64,000 nt of DNA from Larimichthys crocea (GCF_000972845.2 NC_040032.1:10266334-10330333), one strand, 5' to 3'; shown: positions 26,801-39,090, counted from the first letter of the stretch. Notes: generated by a model not told the origin, from the letters alone. A program made the numbers and translations.

Positions 26801-27485
26801 ACACAGTTAGAATGTAGCAGGATATTTAGATAGAGCAAAACAGCTAAAACAAGAGTGAATGCTGGACTTTGATTTGTCAAACGGACACACAAACCTCCAG
26901 ATTAATGGATGCAAATGTATGTCGGCTGACAAGTTGGCTGCAAAAACTTAAGGCAACAGTGATGCCTATGACAACAACCCGTAAGGTGCAGAATGATCCA
27001 ACATAAATGTTGGATGTAAATCACTGGGATGCTGAGCTGCTTTGGAGGCATATGTTTTTCTGTGGTGCTTACCATGTGTTGACATGCCAGCATGGATTGC
27101 GTCTCGCTGTCGGTGCCTCTGACAGATGCTTTTATTCTTGCATCTACAAAGTCATCTGTTTGCTTGATCACCCCTTGGCAGTAAGTGTAACAATATATTT
27201 CTGACTAGAGGGGGGGGTCTAATCTAATGCAGAAAATAGAAAATGCTGCAGTCTTCGCCAAAAGATGTAGCCAAGACAAGACAATGAAGTTAGCGAGCTC
27301 CACGGGTTTGTTTCACTGCCAGCGAAGTGAAAGTCGGGCTCGAGCATCAGAAATGTGAATGCAGATAATCAAACCCAGCTGCAGAGCAGGTAAGTGCAAC
27401 GCCGCCTGTGATGAGGAGTTACAGAGTGCAGCTCTCTGTGGCGCAAAGTTGACTGGATTCCAGTTCGTCGTGCAGCGAGTGTGTG
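26801..27485. other. Gene-free stretch
   Basis: No recognised exon or transposon. It contains a run of G near 27211-27218 only. Confidence 0.45.
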
Positions 27486-27772
27486 TGTTAAGTCGAAACT
27501 TTATTAATCGTGTTTATACACATGAAATTATTCCTCCGCATTCATCCCATCCAGCTGGCACCTGTCGGCACATGCACAGGAACACACACATAGACAGACG
27601 CCATACACACATATATACTGGAGCAGTGTGGTATGGTATGGTGCCTTGCTCAAGGGCACCTCAGCCGTGGCGAGGAGATGGACTGCCACCCCACCAGCTT
27701 TCAGTTCACCCACCAATTTTTTCGAGCAGCGAGAGCCGGGAACCGCCAATCTTCGGGTTGATAAGGATAAAT
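27486..27772 (-). repeat. Diverged SINE-type repeat
   Basis: The left part ('aactttattaatcg', 'acacatgaaatta') looks like a retroelement tail. The middle shares a 17-base exact block, ttgctcaagggcacctc, at 27646-27662 with the SINE at 37434-37932 (37698-37714). The right part, expected to be the tRNA head, is degenerate (gggaaccgccaatcttcggg). The 186-codon open frame at 27359-27919 spans this repeat and is not a gene. Confidence 0.6.
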
Positions 27773-28369
27773 AGGAGACAGTCCAGGCAGACAAAGGGCA
27801 GTGATTTGGCAATATTGTCTCTGCTGACTTATTATGCCAGGTCATCGCATCAAATGATTGAAAATTTGCTTTTCATCCATATTATATGTGAAAAGAGGGG
27901 AAAACCGAGAGTGCTGTAATTACAGGGCAAGAACGCAGGTAGCTTCTTCCCCTTATCGTGTGATTGGGGTTGTCAGAATGTGCAGCAGAGTGCTCACAAA
28001 AAGGTTTTGGAGTTATTTTGCAGTCTCGTCAGAGTTTTGGTGTGAACAAATGTTTTTTTGTAGGAAATATAAGACTTTTCATACACATGTGTTGATGTGA
28101 AAACATCACTCACGATCAAAAACGAGCAAGTTTAAAACTTTCCTCACATCCAAACATCAAATGAGCACAACAACACAAGACATAGCAGCCGTCTGAGCAA
28201 GCAGCCCAGCTTGGTGTCTGTCTTTCGGCCATTTATTTTATAAAGCTCATGCCAACAGCTTCAAAGTCAGTCCCGGATTTTCTCCGTGTCCGGCGGCCTC
28301 ATGCTCGGCCACGCTGCCTGTTTCTCTTCTTAGAGAAAAAGGTCCTCCTGGGTCTTTTAGCTTCTACCA

Positions 28370-28680
28370 TGTCCACAGAGGCTGCTGGACCTGGTTACTG
28401 CACATACATGGTGCTTTGTGCGTCCAGCTCATGCAGATCTAACCAGTTCATCTGTTAACACACAACGAGTAAAGTTTTCTTCGTCGACGCCAAAAAAAAG
28501 ACGAGGTGGGGCAGCTGGGAGACATCACAGAGACCGCGGTTAAATCGTGCGAGAACAGGCGTACGGGCCACAGAGTGGGAATGACAGAGGCACTGTCCAC
28601 CCTAATGCAAGTCAGTGTAGCATTAAAATGATAGCTGATATTTTATTTGAAGTAGAAAAGTTACATAATGGGGCTTTAAA
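28370..28680 (+). mobile_element. Unnamed inverted-repeat element, right part
   Basis: The last 31 bases (28649-28679), read on the opposite strand, match the left end at 50536-50567 and the end at 58601-58632. All share TTAAAGC, CATT and TGTAACTTTTC. The internal extent of this copy is uncertain and the left boundary given is a guess. No coding sequence is seen, so I read it as a non-autonomous DNA-type or similar element. Confidence 0.5.
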
Positions 28681-29429
28681 TATTTCATTAGTGCAGGTTT
28701 CACCTTCAAATCTAAAAGAATAAAGAACACTGATTCATCTATTCTGAAGTATTCATTTAAAAACCGCAGTCACGGAACGAATAATGTTTAATAAGTCCGA
28801 CATCGTGCAACATTTAATACGGCTCAGTGTGCATTGTTCAAGTCATTTTCTAATTATTAAGTATCACAAGAAAAACCATTTGCTCATGCAAACTGTGTAA
28901 TTACCAATGAAATTAGCACACACAGTAACCTGACAATGTGTAGCTTTTACAGCTTTTACTTTCAAAAGTTCACATTATATTGGAGGGAGACAACAAATCC
29001 ACTACTGCTGGATCGTATTAGTACATTCTCAGACTCTGCTTTGCAATCTGTCTGTATTTGTACCCAGTTAAAGTCCGTCCATTCAACCAAATCAACCAAG
29101 AAAGGAGAAAAAGAAATGGAGGACTTAATTTTCTCCTCAAATGGACTCTGCAACAATTTATCCTGCTCCAATCATTCTCTGAAGAGTTTTTTTTTTTGGT
29201 ATTAAAAAGTAAGTTGCTTGTGGAGGTCTTAATTTACAAAGATAAACAAAGATCTCAGAGTGCTGTATGACCTTGTTGGAATGGTTAAATTCAAAACATT
29301 GATTTAGCTGCCGGGCTCTGACTTGGAAAAACTCCCCAAAAAACTGCATTTCCCTGACTGCGATGGGAGAGCAGCACTCTCTTAATGTATCGAGGCACAG
29401 ATTGCGGGCATGTTGCTACCCTCTTTGTG
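28681..29429. other. Gene-free stretch
   Basis: AT-rich sequence without recognised features. The overlapping short frames at 28936-29349 lie in several phases and have no domain. Confidence 0.4.
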
Positions 29430-29800
29430 AAATTGACTTTTAATTCGTAATGAGCAATCCCATATTAAAGTACTAATAACCTCTAATGGAAGTTAATTTT
29501 GCGCCCCTCGGGACGCGATATTAAGCGGCCTCAGATGTTATGGAGGAACGGGACTGACGATATCAGACATTCTTGAAAGTTGTAATTGTTTGTTATAATC
29601 TGCTGCTGTGGTGGAGAGATGGTCCGACTTAGAGGATTACGGGTGGCACCCACAGAGGATAGCTTAAGACAATTAAGACAACAAGCATGAGGTCAAATTT
29701 AGACTGTCAGGGTATAGGCTAATTGAATGCACTGAAAATTACAATAGTGGCGTAATTGCTTGATTAAAATACACTAGATCCAGCCTGAATAATATAAAGG
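29430..29800. promoter_or_regulatory. Candidate conserved non-coding element
   Basis: Repeat-free block with dense homeodomain-type cores such as 'cttttaattcgtaatgagc' and 'gtaattgcttgattaaa'. An unusually CpG-containing centre, 'gcgcccctcgggacgcgata', occupies about 29500-29519. No open coding frame of note. AT-rich motif clusters around a GC patch, without repeats, are typical of developmental enhancers; this is inference. Confidence 0.33.
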
Positions 29801-32052
29801 CAGAGGGAAATGCATCTCAGTGAAAGGAAGATATTCTCCAGCTGTGTGTGTGTGTGCAGTGTCTCATTCTCATATTCTATGTACATCACAGTGCACCCAG
29901 ACAATGCTGCCGTGTTCTACCTTTGTACATCAGTCGTCTGATTTGACTTGTCATTAGTATTTCTCAGTGTTTGTGCATCTCTTAATGAGGGAAATAACTC
30001 AAATGTGAGAGGCTTATTCAGCGTGAACAAAGTCGGTTTCAATGCTTCATAGTTAATTGTCAAAAATCGCCTCGTGCGCTGGCGTTTCTGGAGAAAATGC
30101 ATCAAATAACGAGTTGTCATCTAGGTGGAAGAAGAATAAACAACAAGGTCCTGAGTCAAGAAGAAGAAGAAGAGATTTCTGTACTGCCATGAGTTACTGT
30201 ATACTTCTTTATTCCACTCACAACAGGCTGTACAATAACTTTTGCTACATGAGAACATATCACTTAAATACAGAACTCATAAAGAAGGAAATCAAAAACC
30301 TTCCCCCTCCATGAATCTTTCTCAGTCTGTGCTACGGCGGCTCATGCGCTCGTCATTAATATGTAGCATTAGCTGAATGGACTCATCCCTCATGTTAAAG
30401 GTTCATATTATTTCTCGACTGGCTAATAAGTTAGCTTGACATTTATTCCATGCATTAATCACCTGCAGCCGATGTTCCATTCAGTTTAACCTTGGCTGCG
30501 AGGAGAACGGAGGAAAAACTCTTGTGTGTAGTTCACTTATGTTCCCGAACAAGTGATGGGCCGAAAGAAGCTGGATGAATGCATCTGGGATCAGCGGGTT
30601 TATTTTCACTGCTTTATTTGCTCATTTTAGTTTAAAATAGTCTTGACAAGATGCCTTACCCTTTTTTTCAGGTTTTGAAATGATCCAGTTAAAATTTAAT
30701 TCAAGATAACTGAAGGATTAATGGTGAACATCCCCTTATATAACCCTGACTTTGTCAAGCTCTACAAGTTGCAAACACATTGTTTTCATCGTCTTGCCCC
30801 CAAAATCTGTCGGATATACCCGAAACTGATGAGCTCAAAGCAAATTTCCAATCTGAATCCACACAAATACCTCTATGCTTCTTCTGCCGACTGTGGCTGC
30901 AAGGAATCAAGAGGAAAAAAGATCCCTGTCATCATTTAACCTTTCATCTAGAGATTTGCTTGACTGACTGCAAATGGTGTGTGAAACTCAACCCGAGTCT
31001 GTTATGAACTGCTTTGAATTCCCATGAGACTGAGCTATTTTTTAATAGCCCCTAATTCAGGCAACGATATGTTCTCATTTGAATTTCAATGCGTAAACTT
31101 GAAGAATATAGTGATTTAAAGCCAACGGAGAAATTCAAACATCATCTGACAAGAATATTAGAAGAGTAAAGTGTATGACTATTGCTCCATTTCTCTCGTA
31201 AAGCTTAAGACCTCTTTTTTTATGCACGGTTTAAACTGTAAAGGTGCCTTTTTTCCCGTTAAAGAGTTTTAATATGCGGACGAGAAATCCCTGCAAAAGA
31301 TCTGAAGGTGCAAATGAAAAACTGCGACAGAGGAGAGCTTAAAACGACTCGTGTTTGCACAATGGCTCTTCCTTGTAAAGATTGAAACCTTCACACTACC
31401 ATCAAAACTTTTTTTTTCTTGTCTGCCTTCACACACACATATAAGTGTCCCCGATAAAAGAAGCATTAAAGAGCAGCAGAGTATTAAATATATTTGTCAT
31501 TGACCTTTAAAAAGGGCAAAAAAATCCTGTGGAAATCACACAAATAAATGACCGAGCTGTCCGGTGCCCATCGAGTGAGATGGATTCCCAAAACCTTGCA
31601 CACCTTCCAAAGACTGATGACACAAACAAGAAGCCCCATGTCCCGGTTTGACAAATTACCATATGAGAAAAGACTCATGAGGCTGAACCCGACACTCCGC
31701 TAAGCATCTGACTCTGTGTCACCTTAAGAAAAAAATGTTATTTCCTCTTTCACGTCGCGAGACTCGGAGCAAGATGAAGTGGCTCTGATGTTGATGATAT
31801 CAGCCGTAGGTGCATTCAAGCGCCAACATGTACTAAATCAGGCATAAAATTAATTTCCAGGCTGTGTTTCAACAGGGGCCTGTGTAACAAAGCCAATACC
31901 CCATTGTAGTCATGATCTGTCGTCTGCAGAGGGGGATCTGTCACTCCGGTTGTCTTTCACAATCGGCAGGTGTTGTTGTACATCTTCATCAGAGAGGTGT
32001 TCCTTTTGATGGGCACGTGTAAGCGTAATGATGAGGTACGCTCCTGTTTTCC

Positions 32053-32055
<3 letters not shown>
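29801..32055. other. Gene-free stretch
   Basis: Contains a short TG run near 29843-29854 and an AAG run near 30158-30174. No exon, RNA gene or known transposon recognised. Confidence 0.45.

Positions 32056-32094
<39 letters not shown>
32056..32094. repeat. (TG)n microsatellite
   Basis: 39 bases of uninterrupted TG dinucleotide, the longest simple repeat in the window. Likely length-polymorphic. Confidence 0.97.
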
Positions 32095-32097
<3 letters not shown>

Positions 32098-34677
32098 TGC
32101 TGCAGGTTAGCCAGATTGTTGCAGGACTATGGCTCCGCGTCCATATGCTTCTTCATTTGTTTCTCTGTCTAGTATCACAGATGCTGCTGATTAGACACTG
32201 ACAGGCACTTCCATGCAAAATACAACTGCTGCTGTCGGCTTGTTACGCCAGTTCTTTTACATTAACAAGGAAAAAGTCCATTTGATTTTTGGCCTTTGGC
32301 TGTAACTGGAAATTATTTTCATTATCAAGTTTTCTGTTAATCATTGTAATTCATTTATTGATCTTTTAGCTGATAATATTATAGGAAATGTTACGTGCAA
32401 AGTCATAATTTTTCAGAGCCGAAAGTATAAAAATATAGAAAAGCAGCCAAGCATTGGAGAGACTGGATCTGGTCAGTTATGGACATTTTTGCATTGTGAA
32501 TGATTTAAACAAAAAGATGAATAATGAATTGATTTATTTCTTTCAAACTCTCACAACAGTGATACCAAATGGTTCAAATATAGCCGTGAGATAATTTGTT
32601 TACTCTTATTATCTTTTATTCTTACAGTGGTATGAACAGATAACACAGATTTTCCTGTGTTTGAAAAAAAATGATGCCAGATTACTAATTTCATTGAGAT
32701 TTGTAAAAAAAAAAAAAGAAAGTTTGTCCGCCAGACAACAACAAACAACTTCTGAAATGCTTTTTTTCCTGAATGGAGTGCCCGCAGTGCGACAACAACA
32801 ACAGTGGAGGATGGCATTTATAGTGAAGATAAATCCACATTTTAATCCCAAAGGTTTAGAAGATAAACTCCAGGCTCTCCTCCCTCCTGCTGGTGAAACG
32901 GCTCCAAGACAGAGAATCTGGTGTCACTCCAGGTGATGCCTCAAAAAGCTCCACCTCTGCCCCTGCTGTCTCCTGCCAGAGCTCCCCTGGGTTTGCTTGG
33001 CCTAAAATCTGTACTTCTTCATCCTACTGTTGGTCTGAGGACAGACTGAGGACAGATATGCCTTTTCTTCAGAGTCTTGTTGATCATACACAGAGACTGT
33101 GGCCATGCAGTGCCTGTGATGACTATACATGCTGCTTCCAGGTCATTGTGGGGTCCTTTTGGCCGTTGGAACTTGGGCTACTCTTCTGGCTGACTGCCTA
33201 GTTGGAAATCTAGTGCAGAGTTCCTGTGATGATTGCCTGATGATGGAGTGATGTTCTACATATGGATAATAACCTTAACAGTGCTTATAGGGGCATTTAA
33301 AGAGTTCTCTTATGTCTTGGGGAAGATATTTGGGTCTACCCATCATGAGATGTTTCCTGGGTGACGGCTTGGATTTGTTTACTTGCCTTCAGCGGTGGGT
33401 AACTAACCATCTAACCATTTTTACTAACCATCATGCATGATTAGCACAAGTAGAGTGACTACTTACTGGATCAGTTGGTTTAGTGCATTTTTCACCATGT
33501 TCAATGCGTTTTTCCCCCCAGTCATTTCACTTTTCCAGCATAATAGCGATGTCTGGTCTCAATTTCATGTAAAAAGCTGCATTGGAAAGTCAAGCATTAG
33601 TCAATGAAATATGACCATTTTCATTTTACTTTATATTCTGCTCTTACGATCCACTCTGGTTTATACTGGCTCGTTGACAAAAAATGGGAATTTGAATTGC
33701 CTACATATAGACAGGCTGTAAGATCTCAGAAACGCAGTGCGTTGCTGGAGATTTGTTTGCGATAGCGGCAGAGGGAGCCCTCGTAAATGATGATCAGAAA
33801 GTCTTGATTTGAGAGGTCAAGATTAAAAACTGGAACCAAAGTATCTACTTTCATCTTGTTTTTTCCAGCTATAGTTTTCTCTTCACTTTGTATTTTCACA
33901 CATCCATTGTTGTCTCATCTTTATCAACACTGTCACTGAGATGTACTCAGGTCATCAATTTCATCTTATGAAAGAAAAAGGTTGATGCATGATGCATGTG
34001 CTACTATTGAATGCAAAGAAATGAACGCTAGTGTGAGGAGGCCTGTGCAATGTAGACTTGAAACAAGATCTGTTACCCTGTAAGCAAAGTTCATTCAATT
34101 CCAACCATTTGGTGGCTCACCAGTTATTCCCAAAAAAATGTTTTTATGGTTTAAAATAGATGTGTGTGCCATGGCTGATCATGATTGCCAGATCTCTCTG
34201 TCACTCTCATCACTCATCTTTTTCCTGTCTCCAATATTTATCTACCCTCCCTCCCTCCTCCTTCCTCTTCTATCCCTCCATCTAAACTGTCTCTCAGTCT
34301 ACAGTACCTGCCTTCTCCCCGATCTCAAAGCCTAATATTTCACAGCAGTCAAAGTGCTGAGCCTGAACAGCATATGCAAATAGCAGACGAGTCTTTATCT
34401 CTTCTTCTTACGTTGCGGGGCTTGCTTCTGCCATTTGAGATCTTTAAGTGGAATTTGCCACATAGGGACTATCAACAGGCCTCTTTAATTCAATATAAAT
34501 CCTTTTATAGATAAATGTGCTGCCCATACACGTGTTCATCGTAATGTCTTCTACATGCAGTGTGCGCTCCTTCTTCTGTGCTATAAATTGTAGAAATGTG
34601 GTGCAAGAGAAGTACTTTTGCTGCTGATGTGATTTTGCATATAGCGCAGTAAGTGGTGTCCTGTCATTTGATGCTAC
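32095..34677. other. Gene-free stretch, possible diverged repeat at 32760-33400
   Basis: The 102-codon plus-strand frame at 32893-33201 has Ser- and Cys-rich content without domain or splice signals. The region up to about 33400 has the texture of an old transposon, with phrases such as 'ttgggtctacccatcatgag'. I could not identify a family, ends or target duplications. Confidence 0.35.
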
Positions 34678-35096
34678 CAGGGATATTCAACTTGCTTTGC
34701 CACAGGGCCACTTTCAAAAAAAGTTAAGCCAGGGGCCAGTTAGTGATCAAACATGAATAATAAATATTGGATAAAATGAATAAACATTAGCTTTCCTGAT
34801 GGGGCAGAGTAAGAGAACTTCAAAGTTGTAATCATCTGTGTTTTTGCAGTGATCCATCTTTTGATGATGTCTGATATTAGGAACCTTGCCTGCAGCGTTT
34901 GTTATTTAACAAATGGAACACGGTTTTTTAGGGTTGGTATCCATCGCTTCATTGAATTACCTGTTTTCATTGTCAACCACCATGAAGTTCGCTGTCATCA
35001 TTCATCTCTGCCAAGAGGCAAATCCAATCGCATCGGCCCTGTGCAGGTCAGCTTTATGAGACCTGCAGAGATCACTAATATTCACCTTTGTGAAGG
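34678..35096 (+). mobile_element. Fragment of a hAT-like repeat (one end)
   Basis: Begins with CAGGGATATTCAACTTGC at 34678, a hAT-style CAGGG terminus, followed by 'gggccactttcaaaaaaag' and 'ggggccagtt'. No matching opposite end was found nearby, and the right side is replaced by the Harbinger-like element. The 170-codon frame at 34849-35361 crosses both repeats and is not a host gene. Confidence 0.45.
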
Positions 35097-35620
35097 CCGA
35101 CTCACACCGGAGGCGTATGCACCGCGTAACGGCTGCGCTGCGGTCACCGGAGCTGAGCATTCCGTAGCATTTCTATTTTTGACGCGAGCCGCTGCTAAAC
35201 CTCGTAAATTTCAACAGAGTAGATCGCACCAGACAGGAAATCCGACACAGAATCAACGTAATAAACTTCCGCCCCCTTTCAAAATAAAACACAATACGCA
35301 GTTCATATTGCCTATCACAACTTCACATCAACGTTACGTCATGACTGCTGGCAGCAGGTGAGCAGTCAATCTATCAAAGAGTCTCAACATGAACGACGAG
35401 AGACTGATTATTGAAGTGGAACAACACACAATCATTTATGACACAACAGATGCTTTTTATAATCTCCTCCACGTCAGAGAAAGTCAGCTGTTTGTTGTTT
35501 TCTTTATACACAGTTTATTGCGGGGTCTCACGTACGTCCAGGATCTCGGGTGATCTCGCGTGAATACGGCCGGCTCGCTTTGCTGCCGTTACACTGCAAA
35601 CACGCCCAGTGTGAGTTGAC
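35097..35620 (+). mobile_element. PIF/Harbinger-like element, internally deleted
   Basis: About 520 bases with imperfect terminal inverted repeats. The left end at 35099-35135 and the reverse complement of the right end at 35580-35617 share ACTCACAC, a following GG and GTAACGGC(A/T)GC. The interior is GC-rich and CpG-rich near both ends. It carries a MADF-type N-terminus at 35389-35463 followed directly by what looks like the far end of the element, so the rest of the coding region is gone. I could not resolve a clean 3-bp target duplication. Non-autonomous. Confidence 0.55.
35389..35463 (+). pseudogene. MADF-domain N-terminus of a Harbinger-type accessory protein
   Basis: From an ATG at 35389 the frame reads MNDERLIIEVEQHTIIYD and then TTDAFYN. 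MADF domains begin with a similar leucine-isoleucine, valine and hydrophobic-Tyr/Trp-Asp pattern. MADF/Myb-like DNA-binding proteins form the second open frame of many fish PIF/Harbinger transposons. Only the first helix is left. After about residue 25 the frame reads into unrelated sequence and stops near 35553. It cannot make a working DNA-binding protein. Confidence 0.6.
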
Positions 35621-36289
35621 ACCGGGCAAAGGACGCAGCTGAAATGCAGTGCAGTCTCCTGTGTGAGTCCATTAATGAAGAGGCATTATTGAAGATTTAC
35701 TCACTGGTATCAATAAACCAAAGAATCCCAGTGTGAATCGGTTTTCCTTGTGAATTCTAAGACAGTGGAGGTCCACCTGGCACCTTATCTGGTCCATGAC
35801 CCTTCGTATCACTGCTCTATCCTCCCTTGCAAAGCTTAGTGCTGCAGAATAAAGTGAAAAGTGTTATGTAGCTACAGTATGCTGTGTGTATCTACATCCT
35901 GGTAATATTTTCTCCTTTTTTTTGCCTCAATTACTACAGGAGATTTATTAACACCTGTTCTTATAAACTGTACATTGTCTACCCAATTACTCATAGCCTG
36001 CTGCCTTTATAGAGACATATGTTAGGACGTATTCTGCATACACAATATTAAAGTCTGTTAATGTCAGCGAAGCCCAGATGGAGGAATTTAAAAATTCCAC
36101 TTCAATGCACCTGATATAATATCCACTCACAGGCTGCCGTATCATATGCGTGTGGAAATGTCACATGCGAGCTGCTGTCCTCATTATCTTGTGTATTGTT
36201 ACCGCCCACAACATTTCTGTAAATGAGCACAAACGTTTTAAAAAAAATTTTTGTCTAACCCTTCAAATTTCACCCGCGTCACCTTTTTA
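35621..36289. other. Gene-free stretch
   Basis: No recognised features. It may include the remainder of the hAT-like repeat interrupted at 35097, but I see no matching terminus. Confidence 0.35.
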
Positions 36290-36560
36290 ACTATCATGCA
36301 TTCAGTCAGTTAGTGATTATCATTTGTTATGTAATCATTAATTGTGACCTCAGAGATGTGAACGGTGAATATTCATCCGAAGCCTCTCTTGGTAACAATA
36401 GAATCTGCTATGGCAAATTTGATTACACTTGATTCCTGTGTAATCACTCTGTAATTATGGGAGAGAGCTGCGATTGTTAATACTTCCTGCATAATAATGC
36501 TTTTACCTTCAACTCACCTCATCATAGGCCGCTCTGCAGTTATTATGAGAAGCAACAGAG
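36290..36560. promoter_or_regulatory. Candidate conserved non-coding element
   Basis: Repeat-free, with a dense series of homeodomain and POU-like cores: 'gttagtgattatcattt', 'gtaatcattaattgtg', 'tgtaatcactctgtaatta', and 'cctgcataataatgc'. No coding signal. The repeated TAATCA/TAATTA cores at short intervals are what suggests regulatory function; conservation is untested. Confidence 0.35.
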
Positions 36561-37433
36561 GGTGAGAAGAGCACATGTTTGACAAAACTGTCAGGTAGTC
36601 AAAGAGTGCTTCTGTATTTTGATTATCTTCAAGGTCCCAGCCAATGCCACGGGTGACACAGCTGAGTCTTTAAATCAAAGTGATGTCCAATTGCCATCAT
36701 CAGCAACAATGCAAGTGGACTTCCATCTCAAAAAGCAAGAAAATCTAGCAGGCTAAAAATAATTACAGAGATAAGAGTGGCGTCCTTTCAGCTCCGTCAC
36801 GAGCAAATCGATGCATCAATGATTGACTGTAGATGCAATGTGATAATTTCAGAAGCAAATCATTATGTCTGAGCATCCAGCCGGAGATGTGCTGCGCTCA
36901 TCATGATCATTTATTTTTCAGCCCCCAGGCTTTGGAGCAAACTGTAGTTTTGAAGGCTTGTTGGTTTTCGAGTCACCTGTGTCACACAAAGAAAACACAC
37001 TGAACCCGCACCACCACTAATGTTAAAAATAGCAAGAACACACACAGCACTACAGTTCCAGGTTCTGTGTGTGTTTGTGTGTAACAGATTTGTTGCCTAG
37101 GAAAACTCTAAAAATAAGCTCTCACATTGAGAACAGACAAAGCCGAGGGAATTATTAATATTTAAATCTACTGTATTGTGAAATCTTTATGGGCTGTTGA
37201 GTCTTAGTTTCACAAAAACAAAGACTATCTCACAGGCTGAGAATCGATAAAACACAACCAGATACTGTATATCCTCAATCAATGAACAATGGGGACTGTT
37301 TAAATGAAGACTTCCCACCTCCTATAACTTTGGGCGAGTAGAACAAATAAAAAAGCAAATGTTGTGCCTGTTTCTGGAAGATACTGCACAGTATATCTCT
37401 CCATTCGATTTATTTAGAAGTCTAGTTGTCACT
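36561..37433. other. Gene-free stretch
   Basis: AT-rich unique sequence. No supported feature. Confidence 0.45.
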
Positions 37434-37932
37434 TTAAGAAGAAGAAGATATACTTTATTAATCCCTCGATGGGGAAATTCTTTTTTCACTCTATTTTATT
37501 GTTTACATGCATTTTAACCCGGACACACACACATGCAGTACAAGGGCATAGACATGCAGATGTAAAGCCCTCTGAGGCAAATGTACTTTGTGACTTTGGG
37601 CTATACAAATAAAATTGATTTGAATTGATTTGATTTGAAATGTGGAGAGAGATGGTGGAGTGAGGGGCAGCCCCCCTGAGGAGCGCCCAGCGAGCAGTTG
37701 CTCAAGGGCACCTCGGCAGTGCCCAGGAGGTGAACTGGCACCTCTCCAGCTACTCGTCCACCTTCCATATTTTTGGTCCATGTGGGACTTGAACCGGCCA
37801 CCCTCTGGATCTCAAGCCAAGTCCCTATGGACTGAGCTACTGCCGCTACTTCTGGTCCATGTGGGACTTGAACCGGCCACCCTCCGGATCCCAAGCCAAG
37901 TCCCTATGAGCTGAACTGAGCTACTGCCACCC
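37434..37932 (-). repeat. tRNA-derived SINE with duplicated tRNA head and an internal insertion
   Basis: On the minus strand the element has a tRNA-like head, a body with 'gaggtgcccttgagcaa', and the percomorph 'gaatttccccatcgaggg' tail near 37463-37480. The head is present twice in tandem, with B boxes GGTTCAAGTCC at 37864-37874 and 37785-37795. Each has an A-box region with TAGCTCAGT. The outer head also has a small duplication inside its A-box region (ctgaactgagctac). A separate repeat (37561-37640) sits within the body. Short frames at 37503-37914 are shadows of this repeat. Confidence 0.8.
37561..37640 (+). repeat. Repeat tail nested inside the SINE
   Basis: 'tgtaaagccctctgaggcaa' at 37561-37580 is followed by 'gggctatacaaataaaattg' and a (TTGATTTGAA)-like tail to 37640. 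This is the 3' end of a dispersed percomorph repeat, also present in reverse at 8426-8565. Its position inside the SINE body means it inserted later than the SINE. Confidence 0.6.
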
Positions 37933-39090
37933 CAAAAACAAAATAAAGAGCTGAAAGACGCTAAAACACTCCAAAATAGTAAAGGTCGGTGATATATCTT
38001 TGTTTCTGCATTGTTCAGTCCAATTGGTCCAATCAGGTGAAGGAAGAATTCATGTTGATATCTGAAAAACTCCTTAATTACCGCTCAGCTTTGTTGTGTT
38101 TGACATATCACAAATACACACTGCACAGAAGTTAGATATACTGTCCTGCAAATCAGTCAGGTGTAATACCTGCCTGAGGACCAGAGAAGTTCAGAGTCCA
38201 TATTGCAGTGAGGAAAACTAATTTTTAAAATTGTTTTGTCTTGGTGGGATGTGATTTATAGCGTGGCTGGAGCAGGTGGCGAGCTGATCCGATGTGACTT
38301 TTGTTTTGAAGGATTTCATTAATTGAAAGGGAGTTGCCAATTTTAGATGACGCGTGCGTCTTGATGTTGTTTGTTGGAATCTTTTGTGGGTTTGACGATC
38401 TGAGCTGCTGCACCAGAACGATGTGGGAATACTTAAAGCTTTGCAGTGAACCACATGAGAACTGTCAATCATCCATTGTATGAGTAAAAATGGCAGCGGC
38501 TGAGGCCCATTATTAATCCTCAGCGACTAAATGTGGAATGCATTCTGACATCTCTGCGCCAACAGACATCCATGTTGCATCCAGCTTTAACCCATTTATC
38601 TACATGTATATACATGTATATCTATTCAAATGTCTCGTTTAGAGAAGCTGTTTGTCTGGGTATATGTAAACACAACATCTGCACATGGATGCTTGACAAA
38701 ACAAGACGGGGTGCTCCCAGTCGAACCCTGTAGTGGATCATTTGTGGTGTGAAAGCAAATTATCTAACCCCAGCACGACTTTAAGAGCTAATAAATAGAT
38801 CTGCTGATCATAAAATCTGTTTTCGATTTTGTAATTGTGCTATATAAGGCATGTATGCAAGAAAATTTACTAACCACGTCGACATGGGTATTTTCTCTGA
38901 TCAATAGGTCGAAGGCTCTGTGTAATATGTCAGTTCATTAAAATGTGCGTATCAGCACTCTCTCTATAATAACCCCCAGATTTAATCAGAACAAGACACT
39001 TCTGTTTTCTGTTATTATTCATAAGATATCTAATAATACTAATCATGCTCACAAGAGTAATTTAGAAGATAAATATACACATCAGGTCAG
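37933..39090. other. Gene-free stretch
   Basis: Contains a perfect 18-bp palindrome at 38601-38618 (tacatgtatatacatgta) and a CTCF-like core on the plus strand near 38269-38283. No gene or transposon recognised. Confidence 0.45.

Noticed and set aside
27359..27919. 186-codon plus-strand open frame
   Set aside because: It runs through a SINE-type repeat (27486-27772); the translation has no domain and there is no splice context.
32760..33400. Possible old transposon including a 102-codon frame
   Set aside because: Texture suggests a repeat, but I found no termini, target duplication or transposase motif.
34849..35361. 170-codon plus-strand open frame
   Set aside because: It crosses a hAT-like repeat and the left half of a Harbinger-like element, so it is a chance opening across two transposons.
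38269..38283. CTCF-like core outside transposons (also near 41709-41722, minus)
   Set aside because: About 11 of 14 consensus positions; matches this weak are expected by chance in 64 kb.
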